This document shows, in pieces, positions 19,496 to 28,357 of a stretch of DNA of 64,000 nucleotides. A model generated the notes under the pieces. It searched no databases. It worked only from the letters and a program-made list of their open reading frames with translations, and was not told where the DNA came from. Position 1 is the stretch's first letter. Each line of letters starts with the position of its first letter. Source of the DNA: Desertivirga brevis (GTDB lineage: Bacteria; Bacteroidota; Bacteroidia; Sphingobacteriales; Sphingobacteriaceae); NCBI RefSeq assembly GCF_017355835.1, contig NZ_JAFEWF010000008.1, forward strand, positions 124,001 through 188,000, given 5' to 3'. The position numbers were made by a program, and so were the translations under genes.

Positions 19496-19647
19496 TATAT
19501 TTGTATCGAAAACCATTTCAAATAGTGTTAGCAGGAAGATTGCTCTTTCCAGCTATTCAATTGGAATTATAATGATTAATGTAATTTAGTAATGCCCCGT
19601 GAGCAAGGGTGTAAGCCGGTTGATCGATAAGATTGCCGGCTTTTTTT
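19496..19647 (+). ncRNA. Candidate small RNA (promoter-like element to orphan terminator)
   Basis: TATATTTG at 19496-19503 matches the -7 consensus, although a clear -33 element is missing. About 110 bp later a hairpin AAGCCGG / CCGGCTT (19613-19619 with 19636-19642) runs into seven T residues. No open reading frame of note lies between them. This could be a short untranslated RNA of about 140 nt or the remains of a lost gene. Confidence 0.3.
19613..19647 (+). terminator. Orphan terminator
   Basis: Seven-base-pair GC-rich stem with a 16-base loop and a seven-T tract. The nearest upstream gene (M16) already has its own terminator 230 bp earlier. Confidence 0.65.
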
Positions 19648-19853
19648 ATTATTCTCTTCTTTTACCCGTTATAGGCCTTTCTTGGGTTTTGCAAAGATCT
19701 GCCGAGTTTCTTTCCCATCAATTAGCCTTGGAGAGGCAACTGGTAAGGGGTCGTTAGATACCGTACGAATAGTGAGAATTATAAGAAAGCATCGAAGGTA
19801 GCAGAGTTGAGGTCGTTGCACTGCAAATCTACAAGAGCCTTGAACAGCTCCGG

Positions 19854-20235
19854 ACTAATCTGGGTAGCAATCCAATACATTCTGGTTGTCCCAACGGGCT
19901 TTTAAACTGGCATCGTACATTTTCTTTTCCTCCTTATTTAATTTACTGTATTCTGCTATGTTAAACAAATTCCCAAAAACAGAGGTGCGGAGAAGTGCTG
20001 GCATCTGCTTCATCTGGCTGAGATGCTTCAGCAATTAAAGCCACCAGTCAAGATTGCTCTCCAGTTCCTCCTCGGTCTTTGCAAATTTGACTAATTCAAT
20101 AAAAGTGAAACCTAATTTATTATAGAAAGTTTCGCCTGTTTCCCTGTTACCTAGTGGAAATGGGACACGGGAAAATGATCTCTGTCATAGATGCAAAACC
20201 TGGCCACCATGTTCAGTTCTTGTTCAGTCATCCTT
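19854..20235 (-). pseudogene. Broken Rpn / PD-(D/E)XK nuclease-family transposase fragment
   Basis: Reading the minus strand from 20151 gives GNRETGETFYNKLGFTFIEL, then FAKTEEELESNLDWWL, an in-frame TAA (20035-20037) where a tyrosine codon would be expected, then LLKHLSQMKQMPALL, NIAEYSKLNKEEKKMYDASL and NQNVLD. This resembles the C-terminal half of the PDDEXK_2 nuclease-family transposases common in Bacteroidetes. Upstream, a one-base frameshift joins it to MTEQELNMVARF...VSHFH (from about 20232). Nothing downstream of NQNVLD continues the family, so the copy is truncated at both ends and disrupted by a stop and frameshifts. Confidence 0.6.
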
Positions 20236-20239
20236 CGCT

Positions 20240-20940
20240 CAAATGCTCTTTAAACTGAGCAATAACAGAGGAAGAACTAAAGAAGAGAAGGCTCTCGTCC
20301 CAATATATCTAGCCCCAATTCAAATATACATTCACCACTTTTTTCAAAATTGGGATGTTTACCCAACATGCATTTAATTGGCTTCGCACCTTCTTCAGAA
20401 CTCTAGCCATCTGCTTCCACAATGTTGCAGATAGCTTGCGTCGAATCCGCAAGAGGTCCGCAGAAGATTGGCACAATTGCGCTAGCATACCGCACCAGTA
20501 CCGAAGCATTTCGGAAGGAGACTGGGCCCGGAGCGTAACATTATTTTTATATGAGTTCGTCGCCAACTGCCGCCATTTCGCCACCAGATGCCAAGTGGGA
20601 ATTGTTGATTGTTTTTTTCCAAAAAAAGTAAATCTATAAGGTGCTTACCCTGCTTCTAGCAGCTACCGACCTGCTATTACTCTCCATGACTCTATCACCT
20701 TTCTTTCCGGCTTCTACCTTCGCTTTTCTTTCACCGATAAATCATTGAGAAAACAAGAAGATATCATCGAGAAACGATCAAAGGAAATGGAGGGTAAATC
20801 GCGTTGTGGTAAGTCTTATAGCGTTCGCGAAGAGATTACCTGAGACGCAAAATTATTAAGAGGAAAGTTGCTGCTGAAAATTAAAAAGCTTTAAAGAATT
20901 GAAGTTTAGTCCTTACTGCTGCGAATAGATTTTTTTAATA
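20240..20940. other. Gene debris, unassigned
   Basis: There are overlapping open frames on both strands (20309-20584 minus, 91 codons; 20355-20639 plus, 95 codons) that I cannot assign to any family. At 20646-20840 the plus strand gives a stop-free stretch including SITFLSGFYLRFSFTDKS and LRKQEDIIEKRSKEMEGKS, which looks like a decayed protein tail. I take the segment to be a graveyard of degraded genes next to the broken nuclease rather than functional coding sequence. Confidence 0.35.
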
Positions 20941-20941
20941 A

Positions 20942-20963
20942 GAAAGCGCCAGGCGGCGCTTTC
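20942..20963 (-). terminator. Terminator hairpin for the cysteine-synthase-family gene
   Basis: Perfect nine-base-pair stem GAAAGCGCC / GGCGCTTTC with a four-base loop, 29 bp beyond the stop of the minus-strand gene. Confidence 0.7.
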
Positions 20964-20991
20964 CCAATTGCTCAACTAATTTATAACTAAT

Positions 20992-22056
20992 CTATTGATA
21001 AAAGGACATTCCATTTAGGCGTGGCATTGGCGTGTAACCAGTAAATGTAACCAAAGGGCTTACGTAGTGATCTTTTACCGGTTCTTTCCTGGTCAGGTCT
21101 GTACTAAGGTATTTTTTGTTACTGTCGCATAAGATGGTCACAACGTTTGATTTTCTCCCGAGTTCTTCCTTTATTTTTATTGCACCGATAACATTTGCTC
21201 CTGAAGAGATACCAACCGCTAATCCCAATTGTTGCGATAATTTTTGTGCCATAAGTATAGAGTCTCCGTCGCTGGCCTGTATTATTCCGTTCAACTGGTT
21301 CAATTGCATGATCGAGGGAATAAACTCATCTGAGATCCCCTGGATACGATGGCTTCCTACCTTAAATCCGGTAGTAAGTGTTGGCGATTCTTCAGGCTCG
21401 AGAGGATGCACCCAGATTCCTGCGTCCTTTTTCTTCAAATAACGTCCAACTCCCATGATTGTACCTCCTGTCCCAACTCCCGCAACAAAAGCATCGCAAG
21501 TTTTTCCTACACTTTCAAGCTGCTCCCAGATCTCCCGGCCAGTAGTTAGTTCGTGAGCTTCTGAGTTATAATAATTATTGAACTGCTCGGGGAGAAAGAC
21601 CCTTCCACTGGCGGCCATTTCATAGCTTAATTTAATACCTCCAAGGAAGCCGCCTTCTTCTTTACCAACCAAGATAACCTCTGCTCCCAGGCTTCTCATG
21701 ATATCAATCCTCTCCTGGCTCAGCCATTCAGGCATGATTATGGTAACTTCGTGTCCAAGCGCCTTTCCAATAGCTGCAAAGGAAATTCCTGTATTACCGC
21801 TCGTGGTTTCTACGATCCTGTCTGTTGGTTTAATTTTACAGTTACGATAAGCCTGATATAATATATGCAGGGCCATCCTGTCTTTGACACTTCCGGTAAG
21901 GTTATAGTGCTCGCATTTTACAAATATGGTTCCCGGGCGGTTCTTATACATATACTGCAGTTCCAGCATTGGCGTATTGCCAACCAGGTGCCAAAGACTC
22001 TTAAACTTTTTATCCAGGTCGACTGATAAACAAGCGGATTCTTCTGTAGAGATCAT
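20992..22056 (-). CDS. PLP-dependent cysteine synthase / cystathionine beta-synthase family protein
   Basis: A 354-residue fold-type-II PLP enzyme. The PLP lysine is Lys58 in LTGSVKDR; the substrate loop TSGNTG, the phosphate loop GTGGTI and GISSGAN are all intact. It is about 45 residues longer than typical CysK or CysM, because of an N-terminal lead of about 20 residues and a C-terminal tail (TFTGYTPMPRLNGMSFYQ) of unknown role. It could make cysteine from O-acetylserine or act as a cystathionine synthase; the sequence does not decide. It stands alone, facing a 500-bp AT-rich gap. Confidence 0.85.
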   Translation of the reverse strand: MISTEESACLSVDLDKKFKSLWHLVGNTPMLELQYMYKNRPGTIFVKCEHYNLTGSVKDRMALHILYQAYRNCKIKPTDRIVETTSGNTGISFAAIGKALGHEVTIIMPEWLSQERIDIMRSLGAEVILVGKEEGGFLGGIKLSYEMAASGRVFLPEQFNNYYNSEAHELTTGREIWEQLESVGKTCDAFVAGVGTGGTIMGVGRYLKKKDAGIWVHPLEPEESPTLTTGFKVGSHRIQGISDEFIPSIMQLNQLNGIIQASDGDSILMAQKLSQQLGLAVGISSGANVIGAIKIKEELGRKSNVVTILCDSNKKYLSTDLTRKEPVKDHYVSPLVTFTGYTPMPRLNGMSFYQ

Positions 22057-22568
22057 GAAATACTATTAAAATGGAAAAATGAATAGGTGAAGGTAGGTTT
22101 ACTAGGGTTCTGTTTATGGTATTTTACTGTCTCTTTGCTTTAAATTTTCGCTTTTTTAAATATTAATCTTCCTTTTTTGTCGTTATAAGTTTGTCTTGAA
22201 GTTTTTTTTTATGGGTTTGATCTATGATTTCCTATACTTTCTTTTGGTTTCTGTTGTTTTTAATGGTCGTAATGCGCTTATTTTCTCGTTTTTGTTGTGT
22301 TTTGTTAAAAAGTCCTGTTTTTGCGACCGATTCTGAAAAAAAGACTAAATGTAATGTGGGTGAAAGACTCTTTCTGTAAAAAGAAAAACAATATTAGGTT
22401 CTTTCAAGAAAAATTCTGGAATTAGGCGATTTGCTTGTGTTTTTTTGTGTCTATACTGAACTTTATCCTAATAAAAATGGAGGCTTTACAATACTGTCAA
22501 AATGTTTAAAAGAGTTTAGAATTGAGCCTCTTGAATAAGAAATAACAGACATTTAGATAAATAGCATT
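22057..22568. other. 512-bp T-rich divergent intergenic region
   Basis: A very low-GC, T-rich top strand between the divergent cysteine-synthase-like and DsbD-alpha-like genes. It must hold both promoters, but I cannot pick out a convincing TTG/TAnnTTTG pair on either strand. No tRNA, hairpin terminator or open frame of note is visible. Confidence 0.5.
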
Positions 22569-23018
22569 ATGAAGAAAAGGATTCTAGCCCTTGTGGCATT
22601 TTTAGTAGTGAGTGTTAGTGCGGGCGCGCAGATACTTAATCCGGTGAAGTGGAGTTATGCTGCCAAGAGAATTGGAAAAGATGAAGCAATGGTTTTGGTT
22701 AAAGCAACAATTGAGCCGGGTTGGCATTTGTATTCACAAACTATCGCAGACGGAGGTCCTGTAAAAACTACATTTAGTTTCAATACTTCTCCTGCATACT
22801 CACTAATTGGAAAGACAATCGAACCTAAGCCCGTTGTTAAATTCGAAAAGGTTTTTGATATGAAAGTAGCTTATTTCGAGAATTCCGTAATTTTTCAACA
22901 GAAGGTGAAGTTAAAAGCTAAACAGGCAACTGTAAAAGGGAATGTGGAATTCATGGTATGTAATGATGAGAAGTGTCTTCCTCCGGATACTATGGATTTC
23001 TCTGTTGCGGTTAAATAA
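22569..23018 (+). CDS. Secreted DsbD alpha-domain-like protein
   Basis: A 149-residue protein with a signal peptide (cut near SAGAQ) and a single immunoglobulin-like domain of the DsbD N-terminal type (GWHLYSQT, then VEFMVCNDEKCLPP). In DsbD this domain passes electrons to periplasmic partners. Here it is encoded separately, 10 bp upstream of the membrane part. It is likely to dock on the DsbD encoded next and to act in periplasmic disulfide reduction or cytochrome c maturation. Confidence 0.85.
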   Translation: MKKRILALVAFLVVSVSAGAQILNPVKWSYAAKRIGKDEAMVLVKATIEPGWHLYSQTIADGGPVKTTFSFNTSPAYSLIGKTIEPKPVVKFEKVFDMKVAYFENSVIFQQKVKLKAKQATVKGNVEFMVCNDEKCLPPDTMDFSVAVK

Positions 23019-23028
23019 ACTTTTTGAA

Positions 23029-24699
23029 ATGTTTATAGATGTGTTTACGAAGCTTTCTTTCAGGGGGCTGTTAGTTCTGATTTTAACTTTATCCGGTACT
23101 TCAATATTTGCACAGGAGGATACGATATCGACCGATGGGATTGAATTTTCGGAATCTGTTCCGGTTACAGATACATCAGTACAGGTAGTAACGCCAAGTG
23201 TACAGAAAGAGCAGTCAGCTGCTAATGTATCTACCGCCGGGGCTCCAGAGGCAGATGATCAAACCCTTTGGGCTATTTTTATAGCCGGTTTTGCCGGTGG
23301 TCTGGCAGCACTGCTTATGCCCTGTATCTTTCCAATGCTTCCTCTTACAGTCAGTTTCTTTACCAAGTCTGCCGAAAATAAGGGAAGTGCGATAACAAAA
23401 GCTTCATTGTATGGGCTCTTTATTATCGTGATCTATGTAGTACTGGGCTTGCTGGTCACTGTGTTCTTTGGTGCCGACGCTCTCAATGATCTTTCAACAA
23501 ACGGATATTTTAACTTCTTCTTTTTTCTTCTGCTGGTAGTTTTTGCAGCCTCTTTTTTAGGCGCTTTCGAGATCACATTGCCAGCTTCATGGGTAAATAA
23601 GATGGATACTAATTCGGATAAAGGAGGAATTGCAGGACTGTTCTTCATGGCAGCAACCCTGGCACTGGTATCCTTTTCCTGTACTGGTCCCATCATCGGA
23701 ACCTTGCTCGTTCAGGCCGCTACAACAGGCGCATTGTTAGGTCCGGCCATGGGAATGTTCGGTTTCTCTCTTGCACTGGCTATTCCCTTTGCATTATTTG
23801 CCATGTTTCCCAAATTGCTTTCATCCCTCCCGAAATCAGGAGGCTGGTTGAACAGTGTAAAAGTAGTTCTGGGCTTTCTTGAGTTAGCATTGGCACTTAA
23901 ATTCTTAAGTAACGTAGATCTTGCTTACCACTGGAACTGGTTTGACAGAGAGATCTTCCTTGTTCTTTGGATCTGTATATTCACACTGATGGGATTCTAT
24001 CTGTTAGGCAAATTGAAATTTAGTCACGATAGCCCTGTTCATTATCTAAGCATACCACGACTCTTCCTTGCGATTGTAGTTTTTTCCTTCTCCCTGTATA
24101 TGATCCCGGGACTTTGGGGCGCACCTCTGAAATCTATTTCAGCATTTCTTCCTCCAATGTCAACTCAGGATTTTAACCTTTACAGTAATGGCTCAACGTC
24201 CACTATGCTTGCCTCTTCTGGCAATCCAGACGGTCCGAGGAAGTATGCCGATCTTTTTGAAAAGCCTGCGGGCTTGAACCCTTTCTTTGATTACGATGAA
24301 GCAGTTCAGTACGCTAAAAAAGTAGGAAAACCCATCATGATCGACTTCACTGGCCACGCTTGTGTTAACTGCCGCAAGATGGAAGAGAATGTATGGATTG
24401 AACCCGACGTTCACAAGAGGATCAATGAGGATTTCGTGCTTGTACAGTTGTATGTAGATGACAAAGCGGAATTGGCCGAGGCTGAAAGGTTTATAACACC
24501 CGAAGGAAGAGAAGTTAAGACTATCGGAAAAAAATGGAGTCATCTTCAGGCCTCAAAATATAAAGCAAACTCGCAGCCTTTCTACGTGCTGCTGGATCCA
24601 ACTAATGAAAAGCTGCTGACAGAGCCGCAGGGCGCCGATTTTGATGCAGCATCTTATCTGAGTTTTCTCGATAAAGCTTTAAATAATTACAAAAAATAA
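23029..24699 (+). CDS. dsbD: Thiol:disulfide interchange protein DsbD (transmembrane plus thioredoxin domains)
   Basis: A 556-residue protein. Order: signal peptide, short linker, a multi-span beta domain (about residues 80-380) with the redox cysteines in MPCIFPMLPLTVSF and SFSCTGPIIGTLL, then a C-terminal thioredoxin-like gamma domain with Cys445-Val-Asn-Cys448. It moves reducing power from the cytoplasm to periplasmic thiols. An upstream in-frame ATG at 22942 lies inside the previous gene; the ATG at 23029 gives a proper signal peptide (MFIDVFTKLSFRGLLVLILT) and is preferred. Confidence 0.93.
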   Translation: MFIDVFTKLSFRGLLVLILTLSGTSIFAQEDTISTDGIEFSESVPVTDTSVQVVTPSVQKEQSAANVSTAGAPEADDQTLWAIFIAGFAGGLAALLMPCIFPMLPLTVSFFTKSAENKGSAITKASLYGLFIIVIYVVLGLLVTVFFGADALNDLSTNGYFNFFFFLLLVVFAASFLGAFEITLPASWVNKMDTNSDKGGIAGLFFMAATLALVSFSCTGPIIGTLLVQAATTGALLGPAMGMFGFSLALAIPFALFAMFPKLLSSLPKSGGWLNSVKVVLGFLELALALKFLSNVDLAYHWNWFDREIFLVLWICIFTLMGFYLLGKLKFSHDSPVHYLSIPRLFLAIVVFSFSLYMIPGLWGAPLKSISAFLPPMSTQDFNLYSNGSTSTMLASSGNPDGPRKYADLFEKPAGLNPFFDYDEAVQYAKKVGKPIMIDFTGHACVNCRKMEENVWIEPDVHKRINEDFVLVQLYVDDKAELAEAERFITPEGREVKTIGKKWSHLQASKYKANSQPFYVLLDPTNEKLLTEPQGADFDAASYLSFLDKALNNYKK

Positions 24700-24732
24700 A
24701 TTTTCAAAGTATCACCCTCCATATTTCTTATT

Positions 24733-25581
24733 ATGAGTTTAGCTGTTAAAGTGCAAAATTACAATGCTCCACTACCCATTCAGTTAATGCCTCTGGGAAA
24801 TCCAGTAGAGGTCTACCGTTTTGACGAGATCAAAGATGTTCCTGTTTCTCCCCACAGGCACCAGTTTGATATGATCTTATGGGCCACGAAGGGAACCGGT
24901 AGTCACGAGATCGATTTTCAACGGTATGATATGGTACCTGGAAAGCTATTTTTGGTTCGTCAGGGCCAGGTGCATCTGATTAATGAATATGCTGAAAGTG
25001 GGTATGTGATTTTGATCAAACCAGATGTTAAGCTTAATCTTGATTCTTCTGTATGGAGCCAGTTCTATCAGAAGCCCTATGTTGATCTGGGAGAATTACG
25101 TTGCGACACTTTCATGGGCCTCTTTAGTTTTCTGCAGATTGAAAGTCGCAGCAAGGTACTTGATGTAGGGTTAATCGGTAATCTGCTCAATGGTATGTTA
25201 TTAGCTCTGAAAAGGCGTTCTCAGCCCGTTGTTGTGAGGAGTATATCGACGGAACTGGACCTGCATATTAAAGTTAAGAATCTTATCGAAAGATATTTTA
25301 AAGAGGAGCAGGATCCGGAGTTTTACAGTGCCGAGGTTAACATGAGCACCAGGAAATTGAATAAAGTTATTCGTGCATTTGAAGGGAAGACAGTCCATCA
25401 GATGATCAAGGACCGGATCATTATCGAAAGTAAATCTTTATTGCAAACAACGAACCTTTCAATTAAGGAAACAGCCTTTTTATTGGGTTTCGATGATCCC
25501 GCCTATTTCTGCCGCTTCTTTAAAAAACAAACAGGATTTTCTCCCAACGCTTATCGCGCCCGGGAAGCGGTAAACGCATAA
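24733..25581 (+). CDS. AraC-family transcriptional regulator
   Basis: A 282-residue regulator with an N-terminal cupin-like sensor (VSPHRHQFDMILWATKGTG, KLFLVRQGQVH) and a C-terminal AraC helix-turn-helix pair ending in AFLLGFDDPAYFCRFFKKQTGFSP. It lies 33 bp after dsbD and 88 bp before a putative efflux gene; the efflux gene is a plausible target but there is no direct evidence. Confidence 0.9.
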   Translation: MSLAVKVQNYNAPLPIQLMPLGNPVEVYRFDEIKDVPVSPHRHQFDMILWATKGTGSHEIDFQRYDMVPGKLFLVRQGQVHLINEYAESGYVILIKPDVKLNLDSSVWSQFYQKPYVDLGELRCDTFMGLFSFLQIESRSKVLDVGLIGNLLNGMLLALKRRSQPVVVRSISTELDLHIKVKNLIERYFKEEQDPEFYSAEVNMSTRKLNKVIRAFEGKTVHQMIKDRIIIESKSLLQTTNLSIKETAFLLGFDDPAYFCRFFKKQTGFSPNAYRAREAVNA

Positions 25582-25658
25582 AAATATAATCTTGAGTACG
25601 TCCATGAAAAGTCCTGTTCTTTAGCTCTAATCTACCATCTTTCTAGCTTCGGTTAGGG

Positions 25659-25666
25659 TAGCTTTG
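25659..25666 (+). promoter_or_regulatory. Possible -7 element TAGCTTTG
   Basis: Matches TAnnTTTG but has no clear -33 TTG 17-23 bp upstream. It overlaps the first possible start codon of the efflux gene and so bears on start choice. Confidence 0.3.
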
Positions 25667-25669
25667 GAT

Positions 25670-26656
25670 ATGAAATTTGTGGATACAGTAAGTATTGCCA
25701 GGATGAATGTTCTGGCAATATTTCTAGGAGTTTTTGCTACCTTATTTCTTTCATCAGGCTTTGTTGTAAATTCTTTACTGGCTTATAAAGGCGGCTATTG
25801 GGCCTGGACAGTAGCATTACGATATCTCTTTCTGCTTCCGCCGCTGCTTCTGGTTGTGCTTGCTCAAAAACGCTTAACCCCTTTTATTAAAACCTTCCGT
25901 CAAATGCCTGTTCCTTTCATACTTTGGGGGACAATTGGTTTTATATTCTTTTACACCTTGCTGGTGCTATCTGCAAACTATGTTCCCGGTTGGCTATCCT
26001 GCGCAGCCTTTCAATTTACAATAGTTGCTGGTCGCCTTATTTCGCCCTTCATCTACAAAGACAGCCGGCGTAACATTGCAAAACTGCCTATGATTATGTC
26101 TCTTCTGATCGTTGGCGCTGTGATAATTATGCAGCTTGACAGTCTTGACGGCATACATGGAGGGAGTTCGCTTTTCTGGGGATTCATCCTGGCATTGGCT
26201 GCCTCATTTCTATGGCCTTTAGGTTTGCGTAAAATAATGCTTGAGGTTGAAAATAACAAAGTAAAACTCTCTGCTTTGGAAATTAGTTTAGGAATGGCAT
26301 TAGGAGCTGCTCCCGCAGCTTTGGTCTTGTCCATTGTAGGATTGATCAATAATGGCCTTCCTTCATTTACACAAGTAGAATCCACACTTGGAGCAGCCAT
26401 CTTTGCAGGCGTAATTGGTACTGCACTTTTTCTGAAAGCCTTAAGTATGGTTAAAACCAGCTCGTTGGCTACTGCTGCTGTAGAATCCACCCAGGTTACA
26501 GCAATCTGGTTCACTTTAATTGCAGAAATTCTTATAAAAGGTGTGTCATGGCCGGGACTTTATGCTAATATTGGTTTTCTGATCGTTGGAGCTGTGTTGA
26601 TCGGTTATATTTTAATGTCAGCAAGATCACGGGGCGAACTGGAAGTGAGCAGATAG
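25670..26656 (+). CDS. EamA/EmrE-type multidrug-resistance efflux family membrane protein
   Basis: About 328 residues with ten predicted membrane segments, in the pattern of the Bacteroidetes multidrug resistance efflux (DMT superfamily) proteins: SSGFVVNSLLAYKGGYWAWTV near the N-terminus and ESTQVTAIWFTLIAEI near residue 275. The substrate is unknown. The frame also opens with TTG at 25664; ATG at 25670 is given, but TAGCTTTG at 25659-25666 looks like a -7 element, which would favour the internal ATG at 25703 just before the first membrane helix. Confidence 0.8.
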   Translation: MKFVDTVSIARMNVLAIFLGVFATLFLSSGFVVNSLLAYKGGYWAWTVALRYLFLLPPLLLVVLAQKRLTPFIKTFRQMPVPFILWGTIGFIFFYTLLVLSANYVPGWLSCAAFQFTIVAGRLISPFIYKDSRRNIAKLPMIMSLLIVGAVIIMQLDSLDGIHGGSSLFWGFILALAASFLWPLGLRKIMLEVENNKVKLSALEISLGMALGAAPAALVLSIVGLINNGLPSFTQVESTLGAAIFAGVIGTALFLKALSMVKTSSLATAAVESTQVTAIWFTLIAEILIKGVSWPGLYANIGFLIVGAVLIGYILMSARSRGELEVSR

Positions 26657-26809
26657 CTATTCCTCAGACAAATCTCTTGCTTTATCGAAATGCCGGAACC
26701 TAAGCATCGTTCTTTATATAAAAAATGATCGATTGTCCTATAAAAGGTGATTGATGTCCAAGTTCTACTTCGCCTATCGCACTAAGTTTGCAGCTGAATA
26801 CACAGAAAT

Positions 26810-28330
26810 ATGATGAGCAGGAATGAGAAAATAGCAGGTCACCCAATGGGCCTGTTTATGCTTTTTTTTACAGAGATGTGGGAACGCTTCAGCTATTACG
26901 GCATGCGGGTTCTATTTGTACTTTACCTGACGGCCGAGTTAAGTAATGGGGGTTTAGGGTGGGACCGAGAGAGGGCAAGCATGCTTTATGGCTGGTATAC
27001 CGGACTTGTTTATATTACACCTATTCTGGGAGGCTTTCTGGCCGACAAGTTACTGGGATATAAAAGGTCGATCGTTCTTGGAGGTCTGTTAATGACTCTT
27101 GGTCACGTTGTATTAGCAGTGGACGCTATTCCTGCTTTCTATCTGGGGTGTTTGTTGTTAATTGCCGGAAATGGCTTTTTTAAGCCAAATATTTCCTCCA
27201 TGGTGGGGCAATTGTATCAAAACGGAAGTGAGCTGAAGGATTCAGCCTATACAATATTTTATATGGGCATCAATGTTGGTGCCTTTCTTGGAATCCTGCT
27301 ATGTGGTTATATCGGGGAAAGTATCGGCTGGCACTTTGGATTTGGGCTGGCCGGTATTTTTATGTTCCTTGGCCTTGTACAGTTTTGGTTCTTTCGCAAC
27401 TATTTTGCAGAACCAGAAAAAGTGCTCAAGTCAGATCAAATTATCAAGCATCCTGAAAATCCTGTTTCAGCGGCGGTCGAGCGAGATCGACTTATCGTTA
27501 TTGCAGTGTTTTCATTTTTTACTATCTTTTTCTGGCTAGCCTTTGAGCAGGCCGGGTCTTCGATGAGTTTATATGCCCGGGATTATACCGACCGCAGTTT
27601 GGAAGCTGGTTGGGGATTGAATCTTTTCCGTATCTTAAATACGCTCATCACCTTAATTCCTCTCGGAGTTCTGGTGTGGCTGCTGTTAAATATGATTAAG
27701 CGCGCAGGTGGCAGTTATCCGCTTGCAGTTGCAACTATGGGATTAAGCGTACTATTAATATGGGCTTTGGCCTTATGGATGTTATCAAGGCAATTCACTG
27801 CTACCTCCCTTGAAATTCCTGCATCATGGTTTCAAACATTAAATTCATTATTCATCGTACTTCTTGCTCCGGTATTTTCGAAAATATGGGCTAAGATGTC
27901 TGGAGGCCCCTCGGGTCCTGTTAAGTTTGCCATTGGCCTGTTGCTTGTTTCCATTGGTTTCGCAGCTTTGGTTTTTGGTTCATCCGCAATTCCAGCGGGT
28001 GCATCCTCTGCAAAAGTAAGCCTGATATGGATCTGTCTTGCTTTTCTGTTTCATACCATGGGCGAACTATGTGTTTCACCCGTAGGTCTTTCTTATATTA
28101 GTAAGCTTTCGCCTAAAAAATATGTCAGCATGATGTTCGGCATATGGTTTTGCGCGGCAGCTATAGCTAATTACCTGGGAGGCTTCATTGCTTCGTTCAT
28201 GGATAAGATTGCTGCGCAATCCTCGCTTTCAATGTTCTTTTCAATTTTCGTTATAGCGAGTGCTGTTGCCGCAATTGTTTTGCTTGGCTTGAAAGGATTC
28301 CTGATCAAGAGGATGCACAATATTTTGTAA
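26810..28330 (+). CDS. POT/PTR family proton-coupled oligopeptide symporter
   Basis: A 506-residue major-facilitator protein with about 12-14 membrane helices. The proton-coupling signature ExxER appears as EMWERFSYYGMR (residues about 20-31), followed by the PTR2 signature region FKPNISSMVGQLY and FYMGINVGAFLG. It imports di- and tripeptides driven by protons. It sits 27 bp before the secreted S46 peptidase gene, which would generate its substrates. Confidence 0.94.
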   Translation: MMSRNEKIAGHPMGLFMLFFTEMWERFSYYGMRVLFVLYLTAELSNGGLGWDRERASMLYGWYTGLVYITPILGGFLADKLLGYKRSIVLGGLLMTLGHVVLAVDAIPAFYLGCLLLIAGNGFFKPNISSMVGQLYQNGSELKDSAYTIFYMGINVGAFLGILLCGYIGESIGWHFGFGLAGIFMFLGLVQFWFFRNYFAEPEKVLKSDQIIKHPENPVSAAVERDRLIVIAVFSFFTIFFWLAFEQAGSSMSLYARDYTDRSLEAGWGLNLFRILNTLITLIPLGVLVWLLLNMIKRAGGSYPLAVATMGLSVLLIWALALWMLSRQFTATSLEIPASWFQTLNSLFIVLLAPVFSKIWAKMSGGPSGPVKFAIGLLLVSIGFAALVFGSSAIPAGASSAKVSLIWICLAFLFHTMGELCVSPVGLSYISKLSPKKYVSMMFGIWFCAAAIANYLGGFIASFMDKIAAQSSLSMFFSIFVIASAVAAIVLLGLKGFLIKRMHNIL

Positions 28331-28357
28331 TTTATAAGTAGAATAACACCAATAAAA

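Noticed and set aside
20309..20639. Overlapping 91- and 95-codon open frames on opposite strands as real genes
   Set aside because: Neither resembles a known family, they overlap each other almost fully, and they lie in a stretch of degraded coding sequence.
26053..26514. 153-codon minus-strand open frame inside the efflux-family gene
   Set aside because: Antisense to a membrane protein with regular hydrophobic segments; composition looks like a codon shadow.
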